DNA of 64,000 nucleotides from Paracoccus zhejiangensis (GTDB lineage Bacteria > Pseudomonadota > Alphaproteobacteria > Rhodobacterales > Rhodobacteraceae). Location: positions 62,001-126,000 of the forward strand of contig NZ_CP025430.1 of the NCBI RefSeq assembly GCF_002847445.1, written 5' to 3'. The stretch's first letter is position 1. Each line of letters begins with the position of its first letter. Shown piece by piece: positions 57,064 through 64,000 of the stretch. A program made the position numbers and the translations under genes. The notes under the pieces are model-generated. The model saw nothing but the letters and a program-made list of their open reading frames with translations. It was not told where the DNA came from and made no database searches.

Positions 57064-58440
57064 CTACCGCGCCTCTTTCTCGTCCTCGTCCATCATGTCG
57101 GGCGGGATCTCTCCGGCGAGGAAATTGCCGAATTTCTCCATCCCCGGGATATGCTCGGCCAGCACCCGCAGCACCACCAGCATCGGCACGGCGACGATCA
57201 TCCCGATCACCGACCAGAGCCAGGCCCAGATGGCGACCGTCAGGAACACGACGACCGTGTTCAGCTGCAGCCTGCGCGAGACGAAATAGGGGGTGATCAA
57301 CTGCCCCTCGATCGATGTCAGCGCCAGATAGGTGCCCGCCACCAGTACAGGCGTGAGGAGATCGGGAAAGACGAACAGCGCCACCACCCCGGCAAGCGCG
57401 GTGCCGCCAATGGCGCCGATATAGGGGATGAAGTTCAGAACGAAGCCGCCCAGGCCAAAGAGCAGCGGGCTGGGCATCCCCCAGATCCACATGGCGATGC
57501 CGATGCAGAGGCCAAGCCCGGCATTGATGATGGTGATGGCACCCAGGTAGGTTGAGAGCGAACCCTCGATGGCGCGCAGCGCCTCGTAGGCGCGGCGCTT
57601 TTCCGACAGCTTGTCAAAGCTTTGCACGATCTTCAGGTAAAGCAGATCACCCGAGGAGATCATGAAGAACAGAAGGACCAGCGTGAAAATTACCTGGCCA
57701 AAGGCCGCCGGCCCCAGAGACAGCGCCTGACCCATGGTCGAGGGGCGGTCGGAGTTGTTGACCTGAACGGTGATGTCGCGGGTTTCCGTCTGCTCGCCAT
57801 TGGCGGCCTCGGTGGTCGAAGTGGTGACGGTCGTGGTCGCGTTCGGGTCATTGATGACCTGCGTCTGGGCATCCTCGATCGGCGACGCAGGTAGTCCATT
57901 GGTCCGCGGCTGGGTCAAATCGGTCGAAACCGCGGTACCCGCTTCGCCCTCCGCCTCGCCTTCGCCCTGAATCGCATCGGTCACCTCGCCGGCATTCGTC
58001 GCCTCGTCGATCTGCTCGGCCACTTCCTCGATCTTGCGGAACTGCGAGCGGATTTCCGTCGCGCGCTCCTTCAGGCGCTCGGAAATGGTCGGTGCGTCCT
58101 CGACAATCTGGCTGACAGGGCCCGAGGCGAGATAACCCAATCCCACCACCAGCACGATCATGCCCATGGTGATCAGCGTGGCCGAGATGGTCGCACCAAT
58201 ACCGCGACGTTCCAGAAAGCGGCGGATCGGGATGAAGACGAAGAAAAGAAGCAGCGCCAGCGAGACCGGCATCAGGAAGGCCTGCGCATAGGCGACGAAC
58301 CAGAACAGCACGATCAGGAAGGTGCCGATGACCGCCCAACGGGGGAAGGACCGTTTCGGTTCGGGAGGAGCCGTTACCGCCTTGGTTGCAACTTCGGCGT
58401 CGTCCTGCGACGGGGCGGGACGGGGTGTCGGCTCGGTCAT
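57064..58440 (-). CDS. AI-2E family transporter (PerM-like permease)
   Basis: This is a 458-residue membrane protein of the AI-2E/PerM exporter family. Hydrophobic pairs near residues 36-70 and 86-106 are followed by a soluble segment, then a C-terminal bundle (GLCIGIAMWIWGMPSPLLFGLGGFVLNFIPYIGAIGG and EGQLITPYFVSRRLQLNTVVVF) that is the best-conserved family region. About 80 residues (150-232) are a Glu/Thr-rich low-complexity insert, making it longer than typical members. I use the ATG at 58440 with an AAGGCAG site. The substrate is unknown. The stop faces the ORF at 56365. Confidence 0.87.
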   Translation of the reverse strand: MTEPTPRPAPSQDDAEVATKAVTAPPEPKRSFPRWAVIGTFLIVLFWFVAYAQAFLMPVSLALLLFFVFIPIRRFLERRGIGATISATLITMGMIVLVVGLGYLASGPVSQIVEDAPTISERLKERATEIRSQFRKIEEVAEQIDEATNAGEVTDAIQGEGEAEGEAGTAVSTDLTQPRTNGLPASPIEDAQTQVINDPNATTTVTTSTTEAANGEQTETRDITVQVNNSDRPSTMGQALSLGPAAFGQVIFTLVLLFFMISSGDLLYLKIVQSFDKLSEKRRAYEALRAIEGSLSTYLGAITIINAGLGLCIGIAMWIWGMPSPLLFGLGGFVLNFIPYIGAIGGTALAGVVALFVFPDLLTPVLVAGTYLALTSIEGQLITPYFVSRRLQLNTVVVFLTVAIWAWLWSVIGMIVAVPMLVVLRVLAEHIPGMEKFGNFLAGEIPPDMMDEDEKEAR

Positions 58441-58476
58441 GTTCGGCTGCCTTGCGTTCAGGGGGGACTTGGAACG

Positions 58477-58514
58477 CAAAACGCCGCCCGGAACAGCTCA
58501 GTTCCGGACGGCGT
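58477..58514 (-). terminator. terminator for the nspC-carboxynorspermidine dehydrogenase operon
   Basis: Read on the minus strand, ACGCCGTCCGGAAC and GTTCCGGGCGGCGT form a 14-base stem with one mismatch and a 6-base loop, followed directly by TTTT. It lies 44 bases after the stop of the dehydrogenase gene and upstream of the AI-2E transporter start. Confidence 0.75.
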
Positions 58515-58558
58515 CGTTCAGGCGGCTTGATCTTTGTGAAGCCCGGTCAGGCCGCAGG

Positions 58559-59800
58559 TCAGACCGGGTGATCGCCGGTGGCATCGATGACCCGCGTGGG
58601 CAGGCCCATCTCGCCCAGCATTTCAAGGAAGGGCCGCGCCGGCAGGTCCTCGACATTGGCCATCTTCTTCACGTCCCAGGGCCCGCGCGCGATCAGCACG
58701 GCAGCGGCCAGCGGCGGCACCCCCGCAGTATAGCTGATCCCTTGGCTGCCGACCTCGTCATAGGCCTGCTTGTGGTCGGCGACGTTGTAGATGAAGACCT
58801 CCCCCGGCTTGCCGTTCAGGCTGCCCTTGACCAGATCACCGATGCAGGTCTTGCCGGTGTAATCCTTGGCAAGGCTGGCCGGATCCGGCAGCACGGCCTT
58901 GACCAGCTTCAGCGGCACGACCTCCTGCCCCTCGGCGGTCTTGACCGGCTGCTCGCTCAGAAGCCCCAGCGATTGCAGCACGGTGAAGACGTTGATGTAA
59001 TGCGGACCGAAGCCCATCCAGAAGCGGACATCGCTGTCCTTGTAGCGCGCCGAGAGGCTGTGGACCTCGTCATGGCCCGACAGGTAGGCGGTCTGCTTGC
59101 CCACCACCGGCAGATCCCATTCGCGGCCGACCTCGAACATCTTGTTCTCGGTCCATTTGCCACCCTGCCAGGCATAGACGGTGCCGGTGAATTCGCGGAA
59201 ATTGATCTCGGGGTCGAAATTCGTGGCGAAATAGCGGCCATGCGAACCGGCATTGATGTCGACGATGTCGATGCTGTCGATCTTGTCGAAATACTCGTCC
59301 TCGGCCAGGCGGGCATAGGCATTGACCACGCCCGGATCGAAACCCGCACCCAAGACGGCGGTGATGCCGGCCTTCTCGACCGCCTCGCGCCGCTTCCATT
59401 CGTAATTGCCATACCAGGGCGGCGTCTCGCAGACCTTGGCCGGGTCCTCGTGGATGGCGGTGTCGATATAGGCGGCACCGGCGGCGATGCAGCCTTCCAG
59501 AACGGTCATGTTGATGAAGGCCGAGCCCACGTTGATGACGATCTTGGCATCCAGCTTGCGGATCAGATCGGCCACGGCCTTGCTGTCCATGGCGTCCAGC
59601 GCATGGGTCTCGACCGCCACCTGGTGGCCCTTGTCGCGCAGGCTGGCGACGATGGCATCCGCCTTGGACTGCGTTCGGCTGGCGATGTGCAGCGCGCCGA
59701 ATTCCGCGGCCCATTGCGCCGCCTTGTGCGCCACGACCTGAGCGACGCCGCCGGCGCCAATGATCAGCAAGTTCTTCTTGTCAGCCAATTCTGTCTCCAT
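58559..59800 (-). CDS. carboxynorspermidine dehydrogenase (saccharopine dehydrogenase family)
   Basis: This is a 413-residue NAD(P) enzyme of the saccharopine dehydrogenase fold. The Rossmann motif is LLIIGAGGVAQVVAHKAAQW (residues 8-27). Downstream are NVGSAFINMTVLEGCIAAGAAY-type and GAGFDPGVVNAYARLAEDEY blocks, typical of the CANSDH branch. The enzyme condenses aspartate-beta-semialdehyde with a diamine reductively to give carboxynorspermidine or carboxyspermidine. nspC, which decarboxylates this product, is directly upstream, supporting the assignment over lysine biosynthesis. Confidence 0.88.
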   Translation of the reverse strand: METELADKKNLLIIGAGGVAQVVAHKAAQWAAEFGALHIASRTQSKADAIVASLRDKGHQVAVETHALDAMDSKAVADLIRKLDAKIVINVGSAFINMTVLEGCIAAGAAYIDTAIHEDPAKVCETPPWYGNYEWKRREAVEKAGITAVLGAGFDPGVVNAYARLAEDEYFDKIDSIDIVDINAGSHGRYFATNFDPEINFREFTGTVYAWQGGKWTENKMFEVGREWDLPVVGKQTAYLSGHDEVHSLSARYKDSDVRFWMGFGPHYINVFTVLQSLGLLSEQPVKTAEGQEVVPLKLVKAVLPDPASLAKDYTGKTCIGDLVKGSLNGKPGEVFIYNVADHKQAYDEVGSQGISYTAGVPPLAAAVLIARGPWDVKKMANVEDLPARPFLEMLGEMGLPTRVIDATGDHPV

Positions 59801-59826
59801 TCACCGGGTGGCAGAGGTTGGGTCGC

Positions 59827-60933
59827 CTAGGACAGGCTGCCTTTGTAATCGTCATAGGAAAACCGCCGGACCTCGCGGACCGTTCCATCTTCCTCGCGGA
59901 TGGCGATGGCGGGCATCGCCACGCCGTTGAACCAGTTCTTCTTGACCATGGTGTAACCGGCCGCATCGGCAATGCTGATCCGGTCGCCGATGGCCAGCGC
60001 CTTGTCGAAGCGCGCATCGCCGAAGATATCGCCCGCAAGGCAGGTCTTGCCGGCGATCTGGTAGTCGTGGTCGCCCTGCTGCGGCAGTTTCGCCGTTTCG
60101 CGATAGATCAGCAGGTCCAGCATATGCGCCTCGATGCTGCTGTCGACGATGGCCACGTCGCGGCCGTTATGGATGATGTCCAGCACGCTGACTTCCAGAC
60201 TGGCGCTGCCGGTGATGCTGGCCTCGCCCGGCTCCAGATAGACCTGAACGCCGTGCTTTTCCGAGAAGGCGCGCAGCCGGTCGGCCAGACGGTCCAGCGG
60301 ATAGGTCTCGCCGGTGAAATGGATGCCGCCGCCAAGGCTGACCCAGTCCAGCCGGTCAAGGAAGCCGCCGAACTCGGCCTCGATCCGGGTCAGTTGCTGG
60401 TCGAACAGGTCGAAATCGCGGTTCTCGCAATTGTAATGGATCATCACGCCGCTGATCCGGTCCAGCGCCGCCTCGAGCCGGGGCATGTCCCATTCGCCAA
60501 GCCGCGAGAAGGGGCGGGCGGGGTCGGCAAGGTCAAAACCGCTGGTCGAAAAGCGCGGGTTCAGCCGCAGCCCGGCCTGAATGCCCTTGGCCTTTGCCTT
60601 GTCGCCGAAACGGTCCAGCTGGCCGAGGCTGTTGAAGATGATCTTGTCGGCATGGCCGATGGCTTCGTCGATCTCGTGATCGGCCCAGGCCACGGAATAG
60701 GCATGGGTCTCCTTGCCGAATTCCTCGGCCCCCAGACGCAGCTCGAACAGCGAGGAGGAGGTGGTGCCGTCCATGAAGTCGCGCATGAAGTCGAAGGTCG
60801 ACCAGGTGGCATAGCATTTCAGCGCCAACAGCGCCTTCGCCCCCGAGCGCTCGCGCAGATAGGCGACCTTTTCCATGTTGGCGCGCAGGCGGGCCTTGTC
60901 GATCAGGTAATAGGGGGTCTGCAGATCGGCCAT
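59827..60933 (-). CDS. nspC: carboxynorspermidine decarboxylase
   Basis: NspC (368 residues) is a PLP-dependent alanine-racemase-fold decarboxylase that forms spermidine or norspermidine from the carboxy intermediate. The N-terminus TPYYLIDKARLRANMEKV is diagnostic. The PLP lysine is in ALLALKCYATWS, and the C-terminal active-site block is GKTCLAGDIFGDA. HSVAW-type residues and YLEPGEASI also fit. I chose the ATG at 60933, which has GAAGG at proper spacing; two earlier ATGs add residues absent from the family. It is the first gene of a two-gene operon. Confidence 0.92.
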   Translation of the reverse strand: MADLQTPYYLIDKARLRANMEKVAYLRERSGAKALLALKCYATWSTFDFMRDFMDGTTSSSLFELRLGAEEFGKETHAYSVAWADHEIDEAIGHADKIIFNSLGQLDRFGDKAKAKGIQAGLRLNPRFSTSGFDLADPARPFSRLGEWDMPRLEAALDRISGVMIHYNCENRDFDLFDQQLTRIEAEFGGFLDRLDWVSLGGGIHFTGETYPLDRLADRLRAFSEKHGVQVYLEPGEASITGSASLEVSVLDIIHNGRDVAIVDSSIEAHMLDLLIYRETAKLPQQGDHDYQIAGKTCLAGDIFGDARFDKALAIGDRISIADAAGYTMVKKNWFNGVAMPAIAIREEDGTVREVRRFSYDDYKGSLS

Positions 60934-61090
60934 GGCGAAACCTTCGGGTTCAAAACGCGAGACCGGCATATAGGCCCCGCGCGCCCGATTCACAAGGAAG
61001 CAGAAGGACCTGCCGCCGCGTCGGCGGCGCGGGCGCGCCCCGATCTCGCGCCGCCCGCGTCACGCGACAGATCAATCGAACCAGGCGCGC

Positions 61091-62461
61091 TCAGTAGGAG
61101 TATTCGTCGTAGATGCGGTTCAGATCGCCCTGCCATTCGCCGTGATATTTCTCCAGCAGCTCATCGGCGGGCACCTTGCCGCTGTCGATGCTTTCCCGCA
61201 GCGCGTTGAGGAAATGCGTCTCGTCCGGCACCAGCCCGCCGGCACCGGGACGGGCGCGGGATTTCAGCCCGGCCTCGGCAATGGCCACCACCTCGCGCGC
61301 CAGGTCGTGCATCCTGATGCCGTTCACCTCGGCCTGCAGTGCCGATTTGGCGGCACCGCGGCGCAGCCCCTCGCGGGTCTCGTGATCCCAGCCCTTGACC
61401 AGGTCCCAGGCCGCATCCAGCGCGCCCTGATCATAGGTCAACCCGACCCAGAAGGCGGGCAGGGCGCAAAGCCGCCGCCAGGGGCCGCCATCGGCGCCGC
61501 GCATCTCGATGAACTTCTTCACCCGCGCCTCGGGGAAAACCGTGGTCATGTGATCGGCCCAGTCCGACAGCGTCGGCACCTCGCCCGGCAAGGCGGGCAA
61601 GCGGCCGTTCATGAAGTCGCGGAAGCTCTGGCCGAGGGCGTTGATATACTTGCCGTCGCGGTAGACGAAATACATCGGCACATCGAGGACATAGTCGACC
61701 CAGGCCTCGTAGCCGAACCCGTCCTCGAAGGCGAAGGGCAGCATGCCGGTGCGGGCATCGTCGAGGTTCTGCCAGATATGGCTGCGCCAGCTTTTCATGC
61801 CGTTGGGCTTGTCGTCGAGGAAGGGCGAATTGGCGAAGAGCGCGGTGGCGACGGGCTGCAGCGCCAGCGCCACGCGCAGCTTTTGCACCATGTCGGCCTC
61901 GCTGGCGAAGTCGAGGTTCACCTGCACGGTGCAGGTGCGGAACATCATCTGCCGCCCCAGCGTCCCCACCCGGGTCATGTAGTCGTTCATCAGCGCATAG
62001 CGCCCCTTGGGCATCATCGGCATCTGGTCCTGACGCCAGATCGGCGCCGCGCCCAAGCCGATGAAGCCCGCGCCCATGTCATCCGCCACCGATTTCACCT
62101 CGGCCAGATGCTGGTTCACCTCGTCGCAGGTCTGGTGAATGGTCTCGAGCGGTGCGCCCGACAGTTCCAGCTGGCCGCCGGGCTCGAGGCTGACATTGGC
62201 CAGACCCTTCTGCAGCCCGATGATATTGCCCTGCTCCAGCACCGGGTCCCAGTCAAATCGCTCGGCCAGGCCGTTCAGCATCGCCTTGATCGAACAGTCG
62301 CCCTCGTAGGGCAAAGGCAGCTTGCCGGCCTTGTCATAGCCGAATTTCTCGTGCTCGGTGCCGATGCGCCAATCCTCGCGGGGCTTTTCGCCACGGGTGA
62401 TGTAATCGGCCAATTGGTCACGATGCTCGATCGGGCCGCCGCCCTGCTGGGGAATGGACAT
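61091..62461 (-). CDS. gshA: glutamate--cysteine ligase (plant/proteobacterial class)
   Basis: GshA (456 residues) makes gamma-glutamylcysteine, the first step of glutathione synthesis. It belongs to the class shared by alphaproteobacteria and plants. Blocks include WRIGTEHEKFGYD, the substrate region LANVSLEPGGQLELSGAP, MMPKGRYALMNDYM, MMFRTCTVQVNLDF and MRGADGGPW. The length is normal. It stands alone, 157 bases beyond the nspC start on the same strand, and downstream of the moa-region genes. Confidence 0.94.
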   Translation of the reverse strand: MSIPQQGGGPIEHRDQLADYITRGEKPREDWRIGTEHEKFGYDKAGKLPLPYEGDCSIKAMLNGLAERFDWDPVLEQGNIIGLQKGLANVSLEPGGQLELSGAPLETIHQTCDEVNQHLAEVKSVADDMGAGFIGLGAAPIWRQDQMPMMPKGRYALMNDYMTRVGTLGRQMMFRTCTVQVNLDFASEADMVQKLRVALALQPVATALFANSPFLDDKPNGMKSWRSHIWQNLDDARTGMLPFAFEDGFGYEAWVDYVLDVPMYFVYRDGKYINALGQSFRDFMNGRLPALPGEVPTLSDWADHMTTVFPEARVKKFIEMRGADGGPWRRLCALPAFWVGLTYDQGALDAAWDLVKGWDHETREGLRRGAAKSALQAEVNGIRMHDLAREVVAIAEAGLKSRARPGAGGLVPDETHFLNALRESIDSGKVPADELLEKYHGEWQGDLNRIYDEYSY

Positions 62462-62530
62462 AAGGTCGCAGCCTTTCTCGGTCTTGGAAGGACACAGGTG
62501 GCAACAGCGCCGGGGCGAGTCAAGCGGGGA

Positions 62531-63028
62531 TCAGCGCGGCCTCACCCAAAGGGTGCGCACGGCGGCATCGGGATGGTTCAGCGCCGCCGAGATCTCGCCC
62601 ATGCGAATCCCAGGCAGCGCGGCGAAGGCATCGGCCAGTCCCGCAGCACCCGCCGCATCCAGCGGGATCAGCAGGGCCTGCGCATCGGTGGATTTCAGCC
62701 GCCAGTGTGGACGGCCCTGCAAGGGCAAGAGCCGGATCTCGCTGAGGTCGCGCAGCGCGATCTCGCCACCCAGCAGCCTTGCACCGTAATAGCGGATCGC
62801 CCCCTCGTCGATTTCCACAACGCCCGGGCCGCCGATATCGCGGCGGAAGGGCAGGCGACGGATCGCCGCCAGCAGCCAGGCCAGCGACACGAAGCCGCCG
62901 CCAAGGCCGATCAGGCCGAAGAACCAGCCACCAAGCGTCAGGAACCAGAGACTGACCAGAAGGGCGCCAATGGCGCTCAGCGGCTCGGACCACCGGCGGA
63001 GTATCTGGCGCAACTCGGGCCGGATCAT
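62531..63028 (-). CDS. small membrane protein, unknown function
   Basis: This is a 165-residue protein with two adjacent hydrophobic helices (about residues 18-35 and 38-55), then a basic stretch (RRLPFRRDIGG). A beta-rich C-terminal domain follows (VVEIDEGAIRYYGARLLGGEIALRDLSEIRLLP) that looks like a PH-type fold. No family was recognised. It starts 40 bases after moaE on the same strand and may be cotranscribed with it. The protein contains no Cys or obvious catalytic motif. Confidence 0.6.
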   Translation of the reverse strand: MIRPELRQILRRWSEPLSAIGALLVSLWFLTLGGWFFGLIGLGGGFVSLAWLLAAIRRLPFRRDIGGPGVVEIDEGAIRYYGARLLGGEIALRDLSEIRLLPLQGRPHWRLKSTDAQALLIPLDAAGAAGLADAFAALPGIRMGEISAALNHPDAAVRTLWVRPR

Positions 63029-63068
63029 CGGGCGCCCCGGAGGCCGGCGATCTGGGCGCGGGCGATGC

Positions 63069-63503
63069 TCACCAGCGGGTCAGCGCGTCTTCGTCGCTGT
63101 CCTTGGCGGCAACCCAGTCACCGGTGCCATCGGGGCCGATCTCGCGCTTCCAGAAAGGCGCGCGGGATTTCAGCCAATCCATCAGGAATTCTGCCGCCTC
63201 GAAGGCGGATTTGCGATGCCGCGCGGCGGTGGCGACCATCATGATCGGCTCGCCCACTTTCAGAGGCCCGTGGCGGTGGATGACCAACCAGCCGTCCAGC
63301 CCGAAACGCCGGGCGGCCTCGCTGCCGTAATCCTCCAGCGCGGCTTCGGTCATGCCGGGGTAATGCTCGATCTCTAGCCCCTGCATCTGGCCGCTGTCAT
63401 CGCGCACGAGGCCGGTGAAGGTGACCACCGCACCCGACCCCGTACCAAAACCCTGCAATTCCGCAGCAAGGTCGAAGGGCTCGGTCTGGACGCGGGCGCT
63501 CAT
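63069..63503 (-). CDS. moaE: molybdopterin synthase catalytic subunit
   Basis: MoaE (144 residues) transfers sulfur from MoaD thiocarboxylate to precursor Z, making molybdopterin. It shows AVVTFTGLVRDDSG, LEIEHYPGMTEAAL, WLVIHRHGPLKVGEPIMMV and the catalytic region AAEFLMDWLKSRAPFWKRE with the active-site Lys residues. moaD lies immediately upstream with 3 bases between. The pair is complete, and no other molybdenum cofactor gene is in the window. Confidence 0.95.
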   Translation of the reverse strand: MSARVQTEPFDLAAELQGFGTGSGAVVTFTGLVRDDSGQMQGLEIEHYPGMTEAALEDYGSEAARRFGLDGWLVIHRHGPLKVGEPIMMVATAARHRKSAFEAAEFLMDWLKSRAPFWKREIGPDGTGDWVAAKDSDEDALTRW

Positions 63504-63506
63504 CGC

Positions 63507-63758
63507 TCAGCCCCCGGTCATCGGCGGGAAGAAGGCCACCTCGCGGGCACCGGCCAGCGGGCTGTCGAGGCTGACCAGCTTCTGATCGACGGCACAGCGC
63601 ACGGTGGCCATGTCGGCAAAGGCGGCGGCGTGCCAATCATCCATCGCGGCAAGTTCGGCGACCAGCTCGCGCACGGTCGCGGCCTCGGTCTCGATCCGCT
63701 CGCGCGGCTGGCCGATGCGTTCGCGCAACCAGGCGAAATACAGGACATCAAGCGTCAT
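63507..63758 (-). CDS. moaD: molybdopterin synthase sulfur carrier subunit
   Basis: MoaD (83 residues) is the ubiquitin-like sulfur carrier of molybdopterin synthase. The opening LDVLYFAWLRERIG and the C-terminal PPMTGG, whose last Gly is adenylated and thiocarboxylated, are diagnostic. Its start overlaps the 3' end of pgsA by 11 bases, and moaE follows, so the order pgsA-moaD-moaE is one transcription unit. Confidence 0.95.
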   Translation of the reverse strand: MTLDVLYFAWLRERIGQPRERIETEAATVRELVAELAAMDDWHAAAFADMATVRCAVDQKLVSLDSPLAGAREVAFFPPMTGG

Positions 63759-64000
63759 CGCGCGGCTCCCGCAGGTAGGGCATCGCCTTGACGAAGTAAT
63801 CCCAGCCTGTCCACGCCGTCAGTGCCGCCGCGATCCAGATCAGCAGCAGGCCGGTCCAGGTGGCCAGATCGGCCCAGCTGTCGAAGAAGGGCAGCCGCGG
63901 CTCGCCCACCAGCGGCGGGCGGCCATGCTCGACATAGGCAAGCCCGGTGCCGAGGAACAGGACCGAGATGGCGACCATCTGGAAGGTGGTCTTCCACTTG
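63748..64000 (-). CDS. pgsA: CDP-diacylglycerol--glycerol-3-phosphate 3-phosphatidyltransferase, C-terminal part
   Basis: This is the 3' end of a gene that runs out of the window. The frame is open through the edge, and the residues KWKTTFQMVAISVLFLG followed by two further hydrophobic helices match the C-terminal half of PgsA. PgsA makes phosphatidylglycerol phosphate in the inner membrane. Its CDP-alcohol phosphotransferase motif lies upstream and is not visible. It precedes moaD with an 11-base overlap. Its product is the substrate source for the cardiolipin synthase encoded at 53113. Confidence 0.82.
   Translation of the reverse strand, partial: KWKTTFQMVAISVLFLGTGLAYVEHGRPPLVGEPRLPFFDSWADLATWTGLLLIWIAAALTAWTGWDYFVKAMPYLREPRDDA

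Overview
The window is high-GC alphaproteobacterial chromosome. It is almost certainly Rhodobacterales and most like Paracoccus: a long nuo/nqo (complex I) cluster is interrupted by small accessory reading frames and followed by birA, coaX and rnj, and there are DUF5333/DUF5337-type proteins, a Hint-domain protein and a CCCCCGGGATATTT intergenic element. Genes are dense, and many are coupled by ATGA or TGATG overlaps. I see no rRNA, tRNA, CRISPR array, prophage or intact insertion sequence.

Region 1 (1-18123) holds the 3' end of nuoE, then nuoF, G, H, I, J, K, L, M and N. Ten non-canonical ORFs lie among them: a membrane protein with the same helix-hairpin-helix tail as NuoE, a DUF5337-like two-helix protein, two tandem DUF3291-like paralogues, three small lipoproteins, a DUF5333-like secreted protein, a 61-residue ORF and a carboxymuconolactone-decarboxylase-like protein. 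birA and coaX run on from nuoN. Region 2 (18116-31481) is housekeeping: RNase J, an SBF-like membrane protein, trmB, glmS-glmU, gph, bfd-bfr, queA, an MFS transporter, a DUF924 protein, lpdA and a small orphan protein.

Region 3 (31681-47822) is the main accessory region. After a Crp/Fnr regulator comes a leftward AKR dehydrogenase-iclR pair. Divergent from it is a 13.4 kb rightward run: an ABC sugar importer, two different enolase-superfamily dehydratases, a RhaM-type mutarotase, an RraA-family protein, a split UxaA-type dehydratase, an SDR dehydrogenase, a fumarylacetoacetate-hydrolase-family enzyme and a TRAP transporter. The enzyme set fits non-phosphorylative oxidation of a 6-deoxy sugar such as L-fucose or L-rhamnose (sugar, lactone/acid, 2-keto-3-deoxy acid, 2,4-diketo acid, then cleavage). 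The two transporters and three dehydratase-type activities suggest that more than one sugar or sugar acid enters. This is the best candidate for an undescribed system.

Region 4 (47823-64000) starts with a 750-bp gene-free gap carrying the 5' stump of an IS3-type transposase gene. Core genes follow: zapE, an EF-hand/Hint protein, folC, accD, a cardiolipin synthase, ilvD, an orphan ORF, an AI-2E-family permease, the norspermidine/spermidine pair nspC plus carboxynorspermidine dehydrogenase, gshA, a small membrane protein, moaE, moaD and the 3' part of pgsA. Calls rest on reading the translated sequences; no database search was run.
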